A stretch of DNA of 64,000 bases from NCBI GenBank assembly GCA_904420555.1, contig CAJFVO010000004.1:248001-312000 (forward strand), given 5' to 3'. Source of the stretch: Candidatus Heritagella intestinalis. Lineage in GTDB: Bacteria > Bacillota > Clostridia > Oscillospirales > Acutalibacteraceae. The notes under the pieces were generated by a model, which saw only the letters and a program-made list of their open reading frames with translations, had not been told where the DNA came from and made no database searches. The position numbers and the translations under genes are program-made. Shown here one piece after another: positions 1-7,418 of this stretch; within the stretch, counting starts at the first letter, position 1; the number at the start of each line of letters is the position of its first letter.

Positions 1-55
1 TATTTCCGGGATCGCCGGATTGACTTACCCTTAGAGTAACACGAGTTTGCAAACA

Positions 56-100
56 AAAAAACGGCGTTCCTGGGAATGGCTCCCGAGAGCGCCGTTTTTT
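56..100 (-). terminator. Bidirectional intrinsic terminator
   Basis: An 11-bp perfect stem (56-66 pairs with 90-100) made of A6-CGGCG and CGCCG-T6 encloses a 23-nt loop. The flanking A and T runs let it act in both directions. It lies just beyond the stop of the minus-strand glycosyltransferase and most likely ends that transcript. Confidence 0.85.
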
Positions 101-118
101 GTACAGAACAGGAATCAA

Positions 119-1270
119 TCAAGCGAACAGGGACTGGTAGAACACCTCTGCGGCCCGGGCCTGGTTCTGAGGCGTCAGGGTGCGCACGGTGCCGCTGACC
201 ATTTTCATCAGGGATTCCCGCCCAGGACCCTGGACTTTGGCGAATTTCCGCACCAGGTCAAGGGCTTCCGTTTCCGAGGACCAGAGGAAACCGTTGATTT
301 TGTTCTCTACCACCGTAGCGGTGCCGCTTCCAGCGCGGATGAGCAGGGGCGTACCGCAGGCGGCGGCTTCCACAGCGGAAAGGCGCAGCTCCTCGGTTTG
401 GGCACAGCACACATAGCAGCAGCTCAGGGCGTAGCAGGCCGCCATTTCCTCCCGGGAGAGGTGGCCGGTGAGGATTACCTGCCGGGACAGGTGCAGGGAG
501 TGAATCATGGAGAGCAGATCGTCCTCCTGTTCCTCCCGGTTCAGCAGCAGCAGGCGCATAGAGCCGGATTCCGAAAAGGCCCGGCCCCAGGCTTCCAGGA
601 AGTGATAGATGGAGCCGTCCTCGCAGCCGCTGCAGACCACAACGGTTTTGCCCTCCAGGGAGAGGGAACGGGCCAGGGACTGCTGCTGGGATTGGCTGGC
701 GGAGCCGGGATAGAACAGCTCGGTGTCAATGGCGGTGGGGAACCGCTGGCCAATCACCTGAACCCCCTCCTGATACAGGCTTTGGGCCATGGCGTCAGAG
801 AGGACGGCAATGCCGGAGGCCTGCTCCACTACGGTTTCGGCGGTTTCCAAGCGCTTTTTCTCCCGCCAGAGGGCCCAGGGCGAAAAGCCGCCGCCGGACT
901 TGTCCAGGTCCCGCAGGCTGTGGACGGTGAGCAGGGCCGGGATTTCGCTGTCCGCCGCATATTGCAGGGCGGCCTTCCCCGTTGCCGAAAGGGTGTGGAT
1001 ATGCAGGAGCTCCGGCCGGAAAGTCCGGAGTTTTTCTTCCAGCTGGCGGCCGCCTGCCCGGGAGACCTGGACGCCCTCGGCGGTAGAGGACCGCTTGCCG
1101 TCGCAGCGCAGAAGGTTTCCTTCCTGGATGGCTTCGTCACAACCCAGCTCCGGCATGGCGATGAGGACCCGATGGCCCATGCGGAGCAGGCCCTCCGCTA
1201 AAACGCCCACATGGACCGCCACGTCTGTATCCATAGAGGCGTAAGAATCGGTAATCAGTGCGATTTTCAA
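119..1270 (-). CDS. GT4-type glycosyltransferase (group 1)
   Basis: Predicted cytoplasmic or membrane-associated retaining glycosyltransferase of about 383 residues. The N-terminus KIALITDSYASMDTDV and the following Gly/His-rich turn are typical of GT-B folds such as diacylglycerol glucosyltransferases and mannosyltransferases. The second half has the nucleotide-sugar site AVEAAACGTPLLI, keeping one Glu of the EX7E motif, followed by a VVENKINGFL segment typical of GT4. The start is set at TTG 1270 because GGAGGA sits 7 nt upstream; a TTG 15 nt further upstream lies inside that ribosome site. The sugar and acceptor cannot be read from the sequence. It is transcribed alone, away from hprK, from a promoter near 1440-1464. 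The family is confident; a glycolipid or surface-polysaccharide role is inference. Confidence 0.8.
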   Translation of the reverse strand: MKIALITDSYASMDTDVAVHVGVLAEGLLRMGHRVLIAMPELGCDEAIQEGNLLRCDGKRSSTAEGVQVSRAGGRQLEEKLRTFRPELLHIHTLSATGKAALQYAADSEIPALLTVHSLRDLDKSGGGFSPWALWREKKRLETAETVVEQASGIAVLSDAMAQSLYQEGVQVIGQRFPTAIDTELFYPGSASQSQQQSLARSLSLEGKTVVVCSGCEDGSIYHFLEAWGRAFSESGSMRLLLLNREEQEDDLLSMIHSLHLSRQVILTGHLSREEMAACYALSCCYVCCAQTEELRLSAVEAAACGTPLLIRAGSGTATVVENKINGFLWSSETEALDLVRKFAKVQGPGRESLMKMVSGTVRTLTPQNQARAAEVFYQSLFA

Positions 1271-1436
1271 GTGAATCTCCTCCAAACTGCTCCCATTGGG
1301 AGATTTTCAGGTATCGAAGGCTATGGGGCTGTGCATAGGGCCGCATAGCGATAATAGGTAAAGGGAAAGAGAGAAGCCGCGCCCTTTTGTGCCTGCCGGC
1401 CCGCTCAGGGGATTCCCAGCTCCGTCTCGTGTTTCC

Positions 1437-1464
1437 ATTATATCACAATCCGGACGGCCTTCAA
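1437..1464 (-). promoter_or_regulatory. SigA-type promoter for the GT4 gene
   Basis: On the minus strand TTGAAG (1464-1459) and TATAAT (1442-1437) are separated by 16 bp. The start codon at 1270 leaves an untranslated leader of about 160 nt in which I see no convincing structure. The promoter is back-to-back with that of hprK. Confidence 0.6.
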
Positions 1465-1495
1465 TAGATTTTTCGTCGGAAACGGGACAATTCTC

Positions 1496-1524
1496 TTTTA
1501 TCTTTTAGCGGAATGCGATATAAT
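1496..1524 (+). promoter_or_regulatory. Probable promoter of the hprK operon
   Basis: A perfect -10 box TATAAT lies at 1519-1524, but the matching -35 region (about 1496-1501, T-rich) is weak. It is the only good -10 between the divergent glycosyltransferase and hprK, so it is the likely promoter for the hprK-PHP-murB run. Confidence 0.45.
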
Positions 1525-1598
1525 AAATTCGTATTGGGAATTTGAAGCAGGGCACCCTGCGGAAAATCGGAAATTTGGAACAGGAAGGAAGATTCACT

Positions 1599-2564
1599 AT
1601 GGTGGCGACCTTTACCGTGCCTCTCTCCAAGGTCATGAAGGAGCTGGGCCTGACAACCGTTTATCTGCCTATGAGCGCCGATGAAATTCTCCTCTCTTCC
1701 CGGGACGTGAACCGTCCGGGATTGGAGCTCAGCGGCTTCTACGACTATTTTGACAAAAACAGAATTTTGATTTTCGGCAACGCGGAAACCGCCTTTTTGG
1801 CCTCCTTCAGCCGGGAAAAGCGTCGGAAAGTGCTGGAAGGGCTCTTCTCCCGGAAGCCCCCGGCCGTGATTGTGGCCCGGAACATCACCCCCGCTCCGGA
1901 AATGGTGGAGGCAGCCCAAAAGTGCCAGGTGGCCCTGCTGAAAACCGCTGATACCACTTCCAGCCTGGTGGCGTCCCTGGTAGCCTATATGAACACCGAG
2001 CTGGCCCCCCGCATTACCCGCCACGGGGTGCTGGTGGAGGTCTACGGCGAAGGAATCCTCTTGGTAGGCGACAGCGGCGTGGGCAAGAGCGAAACCGCCA
2101 TTGAGCTGATTAAGCGGGGCCACCGGCTCATTGCCGATGACGCTGTGGAGATTCGCCGGGTGTCCGCCAAGACGTTGGTGGGTTCTGCCCCGGAAAATAT
2201 CCGCCACTTTATCGAGCTGCGGGGCATCGGCATCATCAACGCCCGGCGGATCTTCGGTATGGGCGCTGTGAAGATCAGCGAGCGGATTGATATGTGCATC
2301 AATCTGGAAATCTGGGATAACACCAAGATGTATGACCGCATGGGCTTGGATAATGAGTATACCGAAATTTTGGGCAATAAAGTTCCGGTGATGACCATTC
2401 CCGTGAAGCCCGGCCGGAACCTGGCCATTATTATCGAAGTGGCCGCTATGAACAACCGCCAGAAGAAAATGGGCTATAATGCCGCCCAGGAGCTGATGGC
2501 CAGCCTGGGCATGGACGTCTCTGCCATAGCGGAAACGGAGACCAAGAAAGAACTGGACATTTAA
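1599..2564 (+). CDS. hprK: HPr kinase/phosphorylase
   Basis: Bifunctional kinase and phosphorylase that acts on Ser46 of HPr, the central switch of carbon catabolite control in Firmicutes. The protein has 321 residues, normal for the family. The N-terminal lobe is followed by the catalytic core: RHGVLVEVYG (carrying the conserved His), the P-loop GDSGVGKS near residue 156, then ELIKRGHRLIADDAVEI and the family signature LRGIGIINARRIFG. The start is ATG 1599, preceded by AGGAAGGAA. The nearby rapZ and whiA are common partners in this cluster. Regulation of the enzyme by ATP, Pi and fructose-1,6-bisphosphate is known for the family and not visible here. Confidence 0.96.
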   Translation: MVATFTVPLSKVMKELGLTTVYLPMSADEILLSSRDVNRPGLELSGFYDYFDKNRILIFGNAETAFLASFSREKRRKVLEGLFSRKPPAVIVARNITPAPEMVEAAQKCQVALLKTADTTSSLVASLVAYMNTELAPRITRHGVLVEVYGEGILLVGDSGVGKSETAIELIKRGHRLIADDAVEIRRVSAKTLVGSAPENIRHFIELRGIGIINARRIFGMGAVKISERIDMCINLEIWDNTKMYDRMGLDNEYTEILGNKVPVMTIPVKPGRNLAIIIEVAAMNNRQKKMGYNAAQELMASLGMDVSAIAETETKKELDI

Positions 2565-2609
2565 GGCCCTTGGGGAATGGACCGCTATGCAGGAAAGGAC
2601 GGCAGATTC

Positions 2610-3347
2610 ATGAAACTCATTGCAGATACCCACACCCATACCGTGGCTTCGACCCACGCCTACAGCACCCTTCAGGAAATGGTTCACGGGGCGGCGGAGA
2701 AGGGGCTTTTTGCCATCGGCATCACCGACCACGGCTATGAAATGCCCGGGGGCCCGGGAACCTGGTATTTTACCAATCTCCACACGGTTCCCAACCGGAT
2801 GGAAGGGGTTTGGGTGCTTCGGGGGGCCGAAGTCAACGTGATGGATTATGAGGGCCGTCTGGATATTCCGGAAAAGGATTTGCAGCGTCTGGATTGGGTA
2901 GTGGCTTCCATTCACAGCTGCTGTATGCCCCAGGGGGTGACGCCCACCCGGGAGCTGTGTACCCAGCTTTGGCTGCAAATCGCCCAGAACCCCTATGTGA
3001 ATGTTATCGGCCACAGCGGCAGCCCGGCGTATGCCTATAATTACGAGCGGGTGATTCCGGAGTTTGGCCGCCAGGGCAAGCTGGTGGAGATCAACTCCCA
3101 CTCTTTTGAGGCCCGGCCGGACTACATTCCCAACTGCCGCCGGATTGCCCAGCTCTGCATGGAATACCGGGTGCCGGTGGTGGTCAACTCCGACGCCCAC
3201 TTTTCCGCTTCCATTGGGGATTTCCGCGCGGCCCTGGCCATGCTGGAGGAGATGGGCTTTCCGGAAGAGCTGATTGTCAATTCCTCAAAAGAGCGGTTCT
3301 GCGCCTATCTCCGGGAACATACCCGGTTTCAGATGGAGGGCGTCTGA
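2610..3347 (+). CDS. PHP-domain phosphatase, YcdX type
   Basis: Metal-dependent phosphoesterase of about 245 residues with the PHP trinuclear-site pattern. It opens with DTHTHTVASTHAYST, continues with ITDHGYEMPGGP, then has IHSC, GHSGSP and a late NSDAHF motif. The ASTHAYST segment closely resembles E. coli YcdX-type PHP proteins rather than HisK or polymerase PHP domains. ATG 2610 is preferred over an in-frame ATG 33 nt upstream because the protein should begin almost at the first metal motif. It lies 45 nt after hprK and precedes murB, probably in one transcript. The natural substrate is unknown; a small phosphate ester is inferred. Confidence 0.85.
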   Translation: MKLIADTHTHTVASTHAYSTLQEMVHGAAEKGLFAIGITDHGYEMPGGPGTWYFTNLHTVPNRMEGVWVLRGAEVNVMDYEGRLDIPEKDLQRLDWVVASIHSCCMPQGVTPTRELCTQLWLQIAQNPYVNVIGHSGSPAYAYNYERVIPEFGRQGKLVEINSHSFEARPDYIPNCRRIAQLCMEYRVPVVVNSDAHFSASIGDFRAALAMLEEMGFPEELIVNSSKERFCAYLREHTRFQMEGV

Positions 3348-3421
3348 GAAGCGGGCACTGGAAGTGCCTTCTATGGATAAAACATCATTTTGAAAACAAA
3401 CCAGAGAAAGGTCGTGGCAAT

Positions 3422-4333
3422 ATGGATACGCTGGAAAGAATACAACGGGAAGCCTCTTTGATGGGCTGTACCTGCCTGGTGCAGGAGCCCATGTCGAAGC
3501 ACACCACCTTCCGCATTGGAGGGCCGGCGGACCTGCTGGTCACGGCGGGGACCATGGGCCAGCTTCGGGGGCTTGTGCGGCTGTGCCGGGAGACGGAAAC
3601 CCCGGTGTATTTGCTGGGGAAGGGCTCCAACCTGCTGGTGTCGGATGAAGGCATCCGGGGCGTGGTGATTTCCCTGGGCGGGGAGTTTACCTCGGTTTCC
3701 CGGGAAGGGGAAAACGGCATCCGGTGCGGCGCCGGGGCCTCCCTGGCGTCGGTGTGCGTGTTTGCCCGGGAAAACCGCCTGTCTGGGCTGGAATTCGCCT
3801 GGGGCATCCCCGGAAGCGCCGGCGGCGCGGCCTATATGAACGCCGGGGCTTATGGCGGCGAAATGAAGGAGGTGCTGGTTTCCTGCGACCACATGACCCT
3901 TACCGGGGAGACCGGGAGCCTGCAGGGAGAGGAGCTGGCCTTGGGGTACCGGCGCAGCGCCTATTCCGGCGGGGATAAAATCATCCTATTTCTTCATTTG
4001 GCCCTCACCCCGGGGAACCCGGTGGACATCGGCCACAAAATGGAGGAGCTCATGACCCGGCGCAAGGACCGCCAGCCCTATGAAATGCCCAGCGCCGGCA
4101 GCGTGTTCAAGCGCCCGGAGGGGTATTATGCCGGCACCCTCATTGAGCAGTGCGGCCTGAAGGGCTGCCAGATCGGGGGCGCTCAGGTGAGCCCCAAGCA
4201 TGCGGGCTTTATCGTCAATACCGGCGGGGCCACCTGCCGGGACGTGGAGGCCCTGATTGAGAAGATTCAGGAAACCGTGCTCCGGGAAACCGGCGTCACC
4301 CTGGAATGTGAAGTCCGCAAGGCTGAGCCTTGA
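3422..4333 (+). CDS. murB: UDP-N-acetylenolpyruvoylglucosamine reductase
   Basis: FAD enzyme that reduces UDP-GlcNAc-enolpyruvate with NADPH to UDP-MurNAc, the second committed step of peptidoglycan precursor synthesis in the cytoplasm. At 303 residues it is the type II (Gram-positive) form. Visible features are THTTF-like KHTTFRIGGPAD at the start of the FAD-binding domain, LGKGSNLLVSD, IPGSAGGAAYMNAGAYGGE, and the catalytic serine loop PSAGSVFKRP near residue 224. A C-terminal KHAGFIVN motif also fits. It follows the PHP gene by about 75 bp and completes the first operon-like block. Confidence 0.95.
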   Translation: MDTLERIQREASLMGCTCLVQEPMSKHTTFRIGGPADLLVTAGTMGQLRGLVRLCRETETPVYLLGKGSNLLVSDEGIRGVVISLGGEFTSVSREGENGIRCGAGASLASVCVFARENRLSGLEFAWGIPGSAGGAAYMNAGAYGGEMKEVLVSCDHMTLTGETGSLQGEELALGYRRSAYSGGDKIILFLHLALTPGNPVDIGHKMEELMTRRKDRQPYEMPSAGSVFKRPEGYYAGTLIEQCGLKGCQIGGAQVSPKHAGFIVNTGGATCRDVEALIEKIQETVLRETGVTLECEVRKAEP

Positions 4334-4713
4334 CGCAAACCGCGAGATAGCGGCATCTATGAGCGGGCTTGCTTCCCGCGCCGGGCAGTGCCCGGTTCCA
4401 AGCCGCGGCGGGGAGCCCTCGCAGGCAAGCCGCGAGGTAGCATCATCAAGGAGCAACCTTTTCTCCCGCGTAAACAGCTTGGGTGCAAATTTTATTTGTT
4501 CCGCGTGGGGATGGTTCTTTCATCACACAGCGCTTCCCCTTTCTTCACGCGTAACTACCTTCGCGAGAGAATAGGGCTGTTGCTTGCTGCTTCTTCCCCG
4601 CGAATTGGGGGCGGACCCCTGTCCGCCCGCATAAACAGCCTATCAGCGGCGGGCGGCCGTTGAATACTGGTCAGTGAGCGTTTCATACAAAGGGAAAAGA
4701 AAGAGGGATACAG
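4334..4713. repeat. Gene-free spacer with degenerate repeated units
   Basis: This 380-bp gap between murB and rapZ holds no credible gene. Two roughly 40-bp units, 4341-4380 and 4431-4470, both begin CGCGAG(A/G)TAGC and end CCCGCG, 90 bp apart. A third, weaker unit runs about 4562-4602. The words CGTAAACAGC (after unit two) and CATAAACAGCC (near 4630) are also shared. Several small GC-rich hairpins occur inside, for example CCGGGC/GCCCGG at about 4381-4395. I see no clear promoter or terminator. This may be a decayed interspersed repeat. Confidence 0.45.
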
Positions 4714-5574
4714 ATGGATTTTGTGATTGTTACGGGCCTTTCGGGGGCCGGAAAAACCGGCGCGCTCCACGCCATGGAGGATATCGGCTTTTTCTGTGTA
4801 GATAACCTGCCGGCAAAGCTGATCCCCATTTTTTACGATTTGTGCTTGTCCTCCCGGGAAGAGCGCCAGCGGGTGGCAGTGGTCACCGATACCCGGGGCG
4901 GGGAGATGTTCGCCTCCCTGTTTGACGTGCTGGACGGCATGAAGGCCAGCGGCCGGAATTACCGCATCCTGTTCCTGGACGCCGGGGACGGGGTGCTCAT
5001 GAACCGCTATCAGGAAAACCGCCGCCGCCATCCCTTGGCCCAGGTGTACCACGGTTCCCTGGAACAGGCTGTGCGCCTGGAGCGGGAAATGCTCCTGCCG
5101 GTGCGGGAGCGGGCGGACTACATCATCGACACCTCTCTGTTGACTACCGCCCAGATGAAGGCCCGGATTTCCGGGCTGTTTCTGGAGGATTCCGGGGACG
5201 CCATGATGCTCCAGTGCGTCAGCTTTGGCTTTAAATACGGGATTCCCGCCGAGGCGGATTTGGTGTTTGACGTGCGCTGCCTGCCCAATCCCTTCTACAT
5301 CGAAGAACTGAAGCACCAGACCGGCCTGGATGCCCCGGTGCGGGAGTATGTGATGAAGTGGGAGCAGACCCAGGGGTTTATCCGCCGCTGGATTGACCTC
5401 ATCGACTATATGGTTCCCCTCTACTGCGCGGAGGGGAAGAGCCAGCTGGTAATTGCCGTGGGCTGCACCGGCGGGCACCACCGTTCGGTGGCCTTGGCCC
5501 AGCATCTCTGTGACCACTTCCTGGTGCAGGGGAAGCGGGCCAGCGTCACCCATCGGGACATTAAGAAAGGATAA
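4714..5574 (+). CDS. rapZ: RNase adapter / nucleotide-binding protein RapZ
   Basis: P-loop protein of 286 residues, family RapZ/YvcJ. In E. coli it guides RNase E to a small RNA controlling GlmS; in Firmicutes its role is less clear and linked to cell-envelope signalling. The N-terminus carries a Walker A GLSGAGKT at about residues 8-15, followed by DIGFFCVDNLP, and the C-terminal ligand domain has CTGGHHRSV. It starts 11 bp before the end of its own ribosome site region and ends 11 bp before whiA, so the two are co-transcribed. The gene normally between them, yvcK, is absent. Confidence 0.95.
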   Translation: MDFVIVTGLSGAGKTGALHAMEDIGFFCVDNLPAKLIPIFYDLCLSSREERQRVAVVTDTRGGEMFASLFDVLDGMKASGRNYRILFLDAGDGVLMNRYQENRRRHPLAQVYHGSLEQAVRLEREMLLPVRERADYIIDTSLLTTAQMKARISGLFLEDSGDAMMLQCVSFGFKYGIPAEADLVFDVRCLPNPFYIEELKHQTGLDAPVREYVMKWEQTQGFIRRWIDLIDYMVPLYCAEGKSQLVIAVGCTGGHHRSVALAQHLCDHFLVQGKRASVTHRDIKKG

Positions 5575-5585
5575 GGAGGGCCGGT

Positions 5586-6488
5586 ATGTCCTTTGCATCG
5601 GACACGAAAAAGGAAATCTGCCACTGGGAGCCAACCCGGGACTGCTGCCGCAAAGCCGAGGCCTATGGCTTGTGGCTGTTTGCCCGGGGGTTTTCCCTGC
5701 AAAAGTGTTCTTTTGTCACAGAGAACGGCCCGGTAGCCCGGCGCATGGCCCAGCGGGCCGCCGAGGTTGCCGGGGTGGTGGTGGAAGTGCAGGTTTCCAT
5801 GCACCGCCAGGGGGAAGGAAGCTATACCCTCACGGTTCCCGGGGAGGACCAGCGCCGGCAGCTGTTGGAGGCCTTTGGCCACACGGGCCAGGAGCTGCAT
5901 CTGCGCATCAACCGGGCGAACCTGGAAAATGAATGCTGCCTGGGGGCTTTTGTCCGGGGGGCGTTTCTTTCCTGCGGCACCGTGACCAACCCCCAGAAGG
6001 ACTACCACCTGGAATTCACCGGTAACCGATTCCGGCTGGCCCAGGATTTGGTGACCCTGCTGGAAGAAATCGAGGGCCTGCGCATCCAGCCCTCCCTGAC
6101 CCGCCGGAAAGGGAGCTGCGTGGTGTATTGCAAGGACAGCGAACAGATTGCGGATCTGCTCACCTATATGGGGGCCCAGAACGCCGCTATGGAGCTGATG
6201 CAGGCCAAGATGGTCAAGGAAGTCCGGAACTATGTGAACCGCACCACCAATTTTGAGACGGCCAACATCGACAAGACCGCTTCTGCGGCGGCCCGGCAGA
6301 TTGCGGCCATCCATGCGCTGGAGAAGAACCCCGGCCTGGAAAAACTCCCGGAGGATTTGCGGGAGGTGGCCCGGCTGCGGCTGGAAAATCCGGAAATGAG
6401 CCTGCGGGAGATGGGGGAAACCCTGGGAATTTCCCGTTCTGGGGTGAACCACCGGCTGAAACGATTGCTGGAAATGGCGGGCGGATAG
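5586..6488 (+). CDS. whiA: Sporulation/division regulator WhiA
   Basis: WhiA family DNA-binding protein, 300 residues. It has the usual three parts: an N-terminal conserved region (MSFASDTKKEICH), a central LAGLIDADG-homing-endonuclease-like domain around GAFVRGAFLSCGTV, and a C-terminal helix-turn-helix with SLREMGETLGISRSGVNHRL. In B. subtilis WhiA affects division and chromosome segregation; in actinomycetes it is needed for sporulation septation. The start ATG 5586 follows AAGGAGGGCCGGT, 11 bp after rapZ. No obvious terminator follows; the next 900 bp are non-coding and repetitive. Confidence 0.94.
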   Translation: MSFASDTKKEICHWEPTRDCCRKAEAYGLWLFARGFSLQKCSFVTENGPVARRMAQRAAEVAGVVVEVQVSMHRQGEGSYTLTVPGEDQRRQLLEAFGHTGQELHLRINRANLENECCLGAFVRGAFLSCGTVTNPQKDYHLEFTGNRFRLAQDLVTLLEEIEGLRIQPSLTRRKGSCVVYCKDSEQIADLLTYMGAQNAAMELMQAKMVKEVRNYVNRTTNFETANIDKTASAAARQIAAIHALEKNPGLEKLPEDLREVARLRLENPEMSLREMGETLGISRSGVNHRLKRLLEMAGG

Positions 6489-6583
6489 CGTCCGGGAGCG
6501 CCCTGCTGCGGGGGATAGCAGAGGGAAGTATCCACACGGGTATTTTACCAGGTCCCGCTGTTTTTCTCTCCCCCTTGTTATGG

Positions 6584-7043
6584 GCAACACTTCTTCCCCT
6601 GCGCGTATACATTCTGCGTATCAGGGGGAACAGGGCCAATATATACCCTAAATATTTTTTGATAATAATAAGTGTAACTCTGTAACCAGGGCTTGTTTTT
6701 CCCGGTTTTACGCCATTTTTTGCGGTTACACTTTTACTCGGTAAAGTGTTGTTCTGTAACCTTTCAAGTGTAACCTTTTTTTAATCTGTAACCCCTTTTG
6801 TCTGCGGTTTAGCGCAACACTTCTTCCCCTGCGCGTATACATTCTGCGCATCAGGGGGAACAGGGCCTGTATATGCCCTGAATATTTTTTGATAACAGCA
6901 AGTGTTGCAGTGTTGTAAAAGCCAGTTTTCCCCGGTCTGATGGGGTTTTTCAGCGCAACACTTTATTTTGCGAAAGTGTTGTACTGTTGCACGGCAAGTG
7001 TTGCACTTTTTACTCTGTTGCCCTGATCTGTTGTGGTTTTCCG
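6584..7043 (+). repeat. Tandem pair of 230-bp structured repeat units
   Basis: Copy 1 (6584-6813) and copy 2 (6814-7043) align at an offset of 230 bp. The first 54 bases differ at a single position (6619). Each copy has a stem of TTCCCCTG with CAGGGG(G)AA at the start (copy 1: 6594-6601 with about 6621-6630). A second 9-bp stem is AAGTGTAAC 6670-6678 with GTTACACTT 6725-6733 in copy 1, and AAGTGTTGC 6900-6908 with GCAACACTT 6955-6963 in copy 2, so both arms changed together. GTAAC words of copy 1 at 6674, 6756, 6770 and 6788 are GTTGC at the matching places of copy 2. No protein is encoded. The identity is unknown: a structured RNA or an array of binding sites. Confidence 0.75.
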
Positions 7044-7418
7044 GCGGGGCCCTTGCTTTTGCTCTCTCCCCTGAGGCAGGAAGGCCGGGGCCGGGGGAAG
7101 GGAAATTCCCGATTGATTTTCCCTTTCGTCCTATACGGAAAAACTCGATTTTTTTATCGACTTTTTCCCAGGGAAGGAAACCCCTTATATTTTATAAATA
7201 TAACCCTTCCAGTTTCCCGCAAGGTCAAGGGGGAAAGAAGTGTGTGGGGTCAAAGGCTCCCCACACACGGCTTCTTCCCCTTCCCTTGACAAAGGCCGCA
7301 GGGGCAAAAGGGGAAACAGGGGAGAAAAAACCGGCGGGATCGCAGACAATAAGCAGGGGGAGCCGGGAGGATACAAACGGATACCGCAATCAAAATTGAA
7401 AACAGGAGGGTTTTGTTC
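7044..7418. other. Non-coding leader region of dnaE with a long hairpin
   Basis: No gene is seen here. A long imperfect hairpin spans 7225-7289: GTGTGTGGGG (7240-7249) pairs with CCCCACACAC (7259-7268) around a 9-nt loop. The stem extends outward through GAA-rich and TTC-rich arms to TCAAGGG (7225-7231) with CCCTTGA (7283-7289). No T-run follows, so it is not a standard terminator. The ribosome site of dnaE (AGGAGGG, about 7404-7410) follows 115 bp later. Confidence 0.6.

Noticed and set aside
1461-3200. A 579-codon minus-strand frame across hprK and the PHP gene
   Set aside because: Both plus-strand genes have full family motifs and good ribosome sites; the antisense frame has none.
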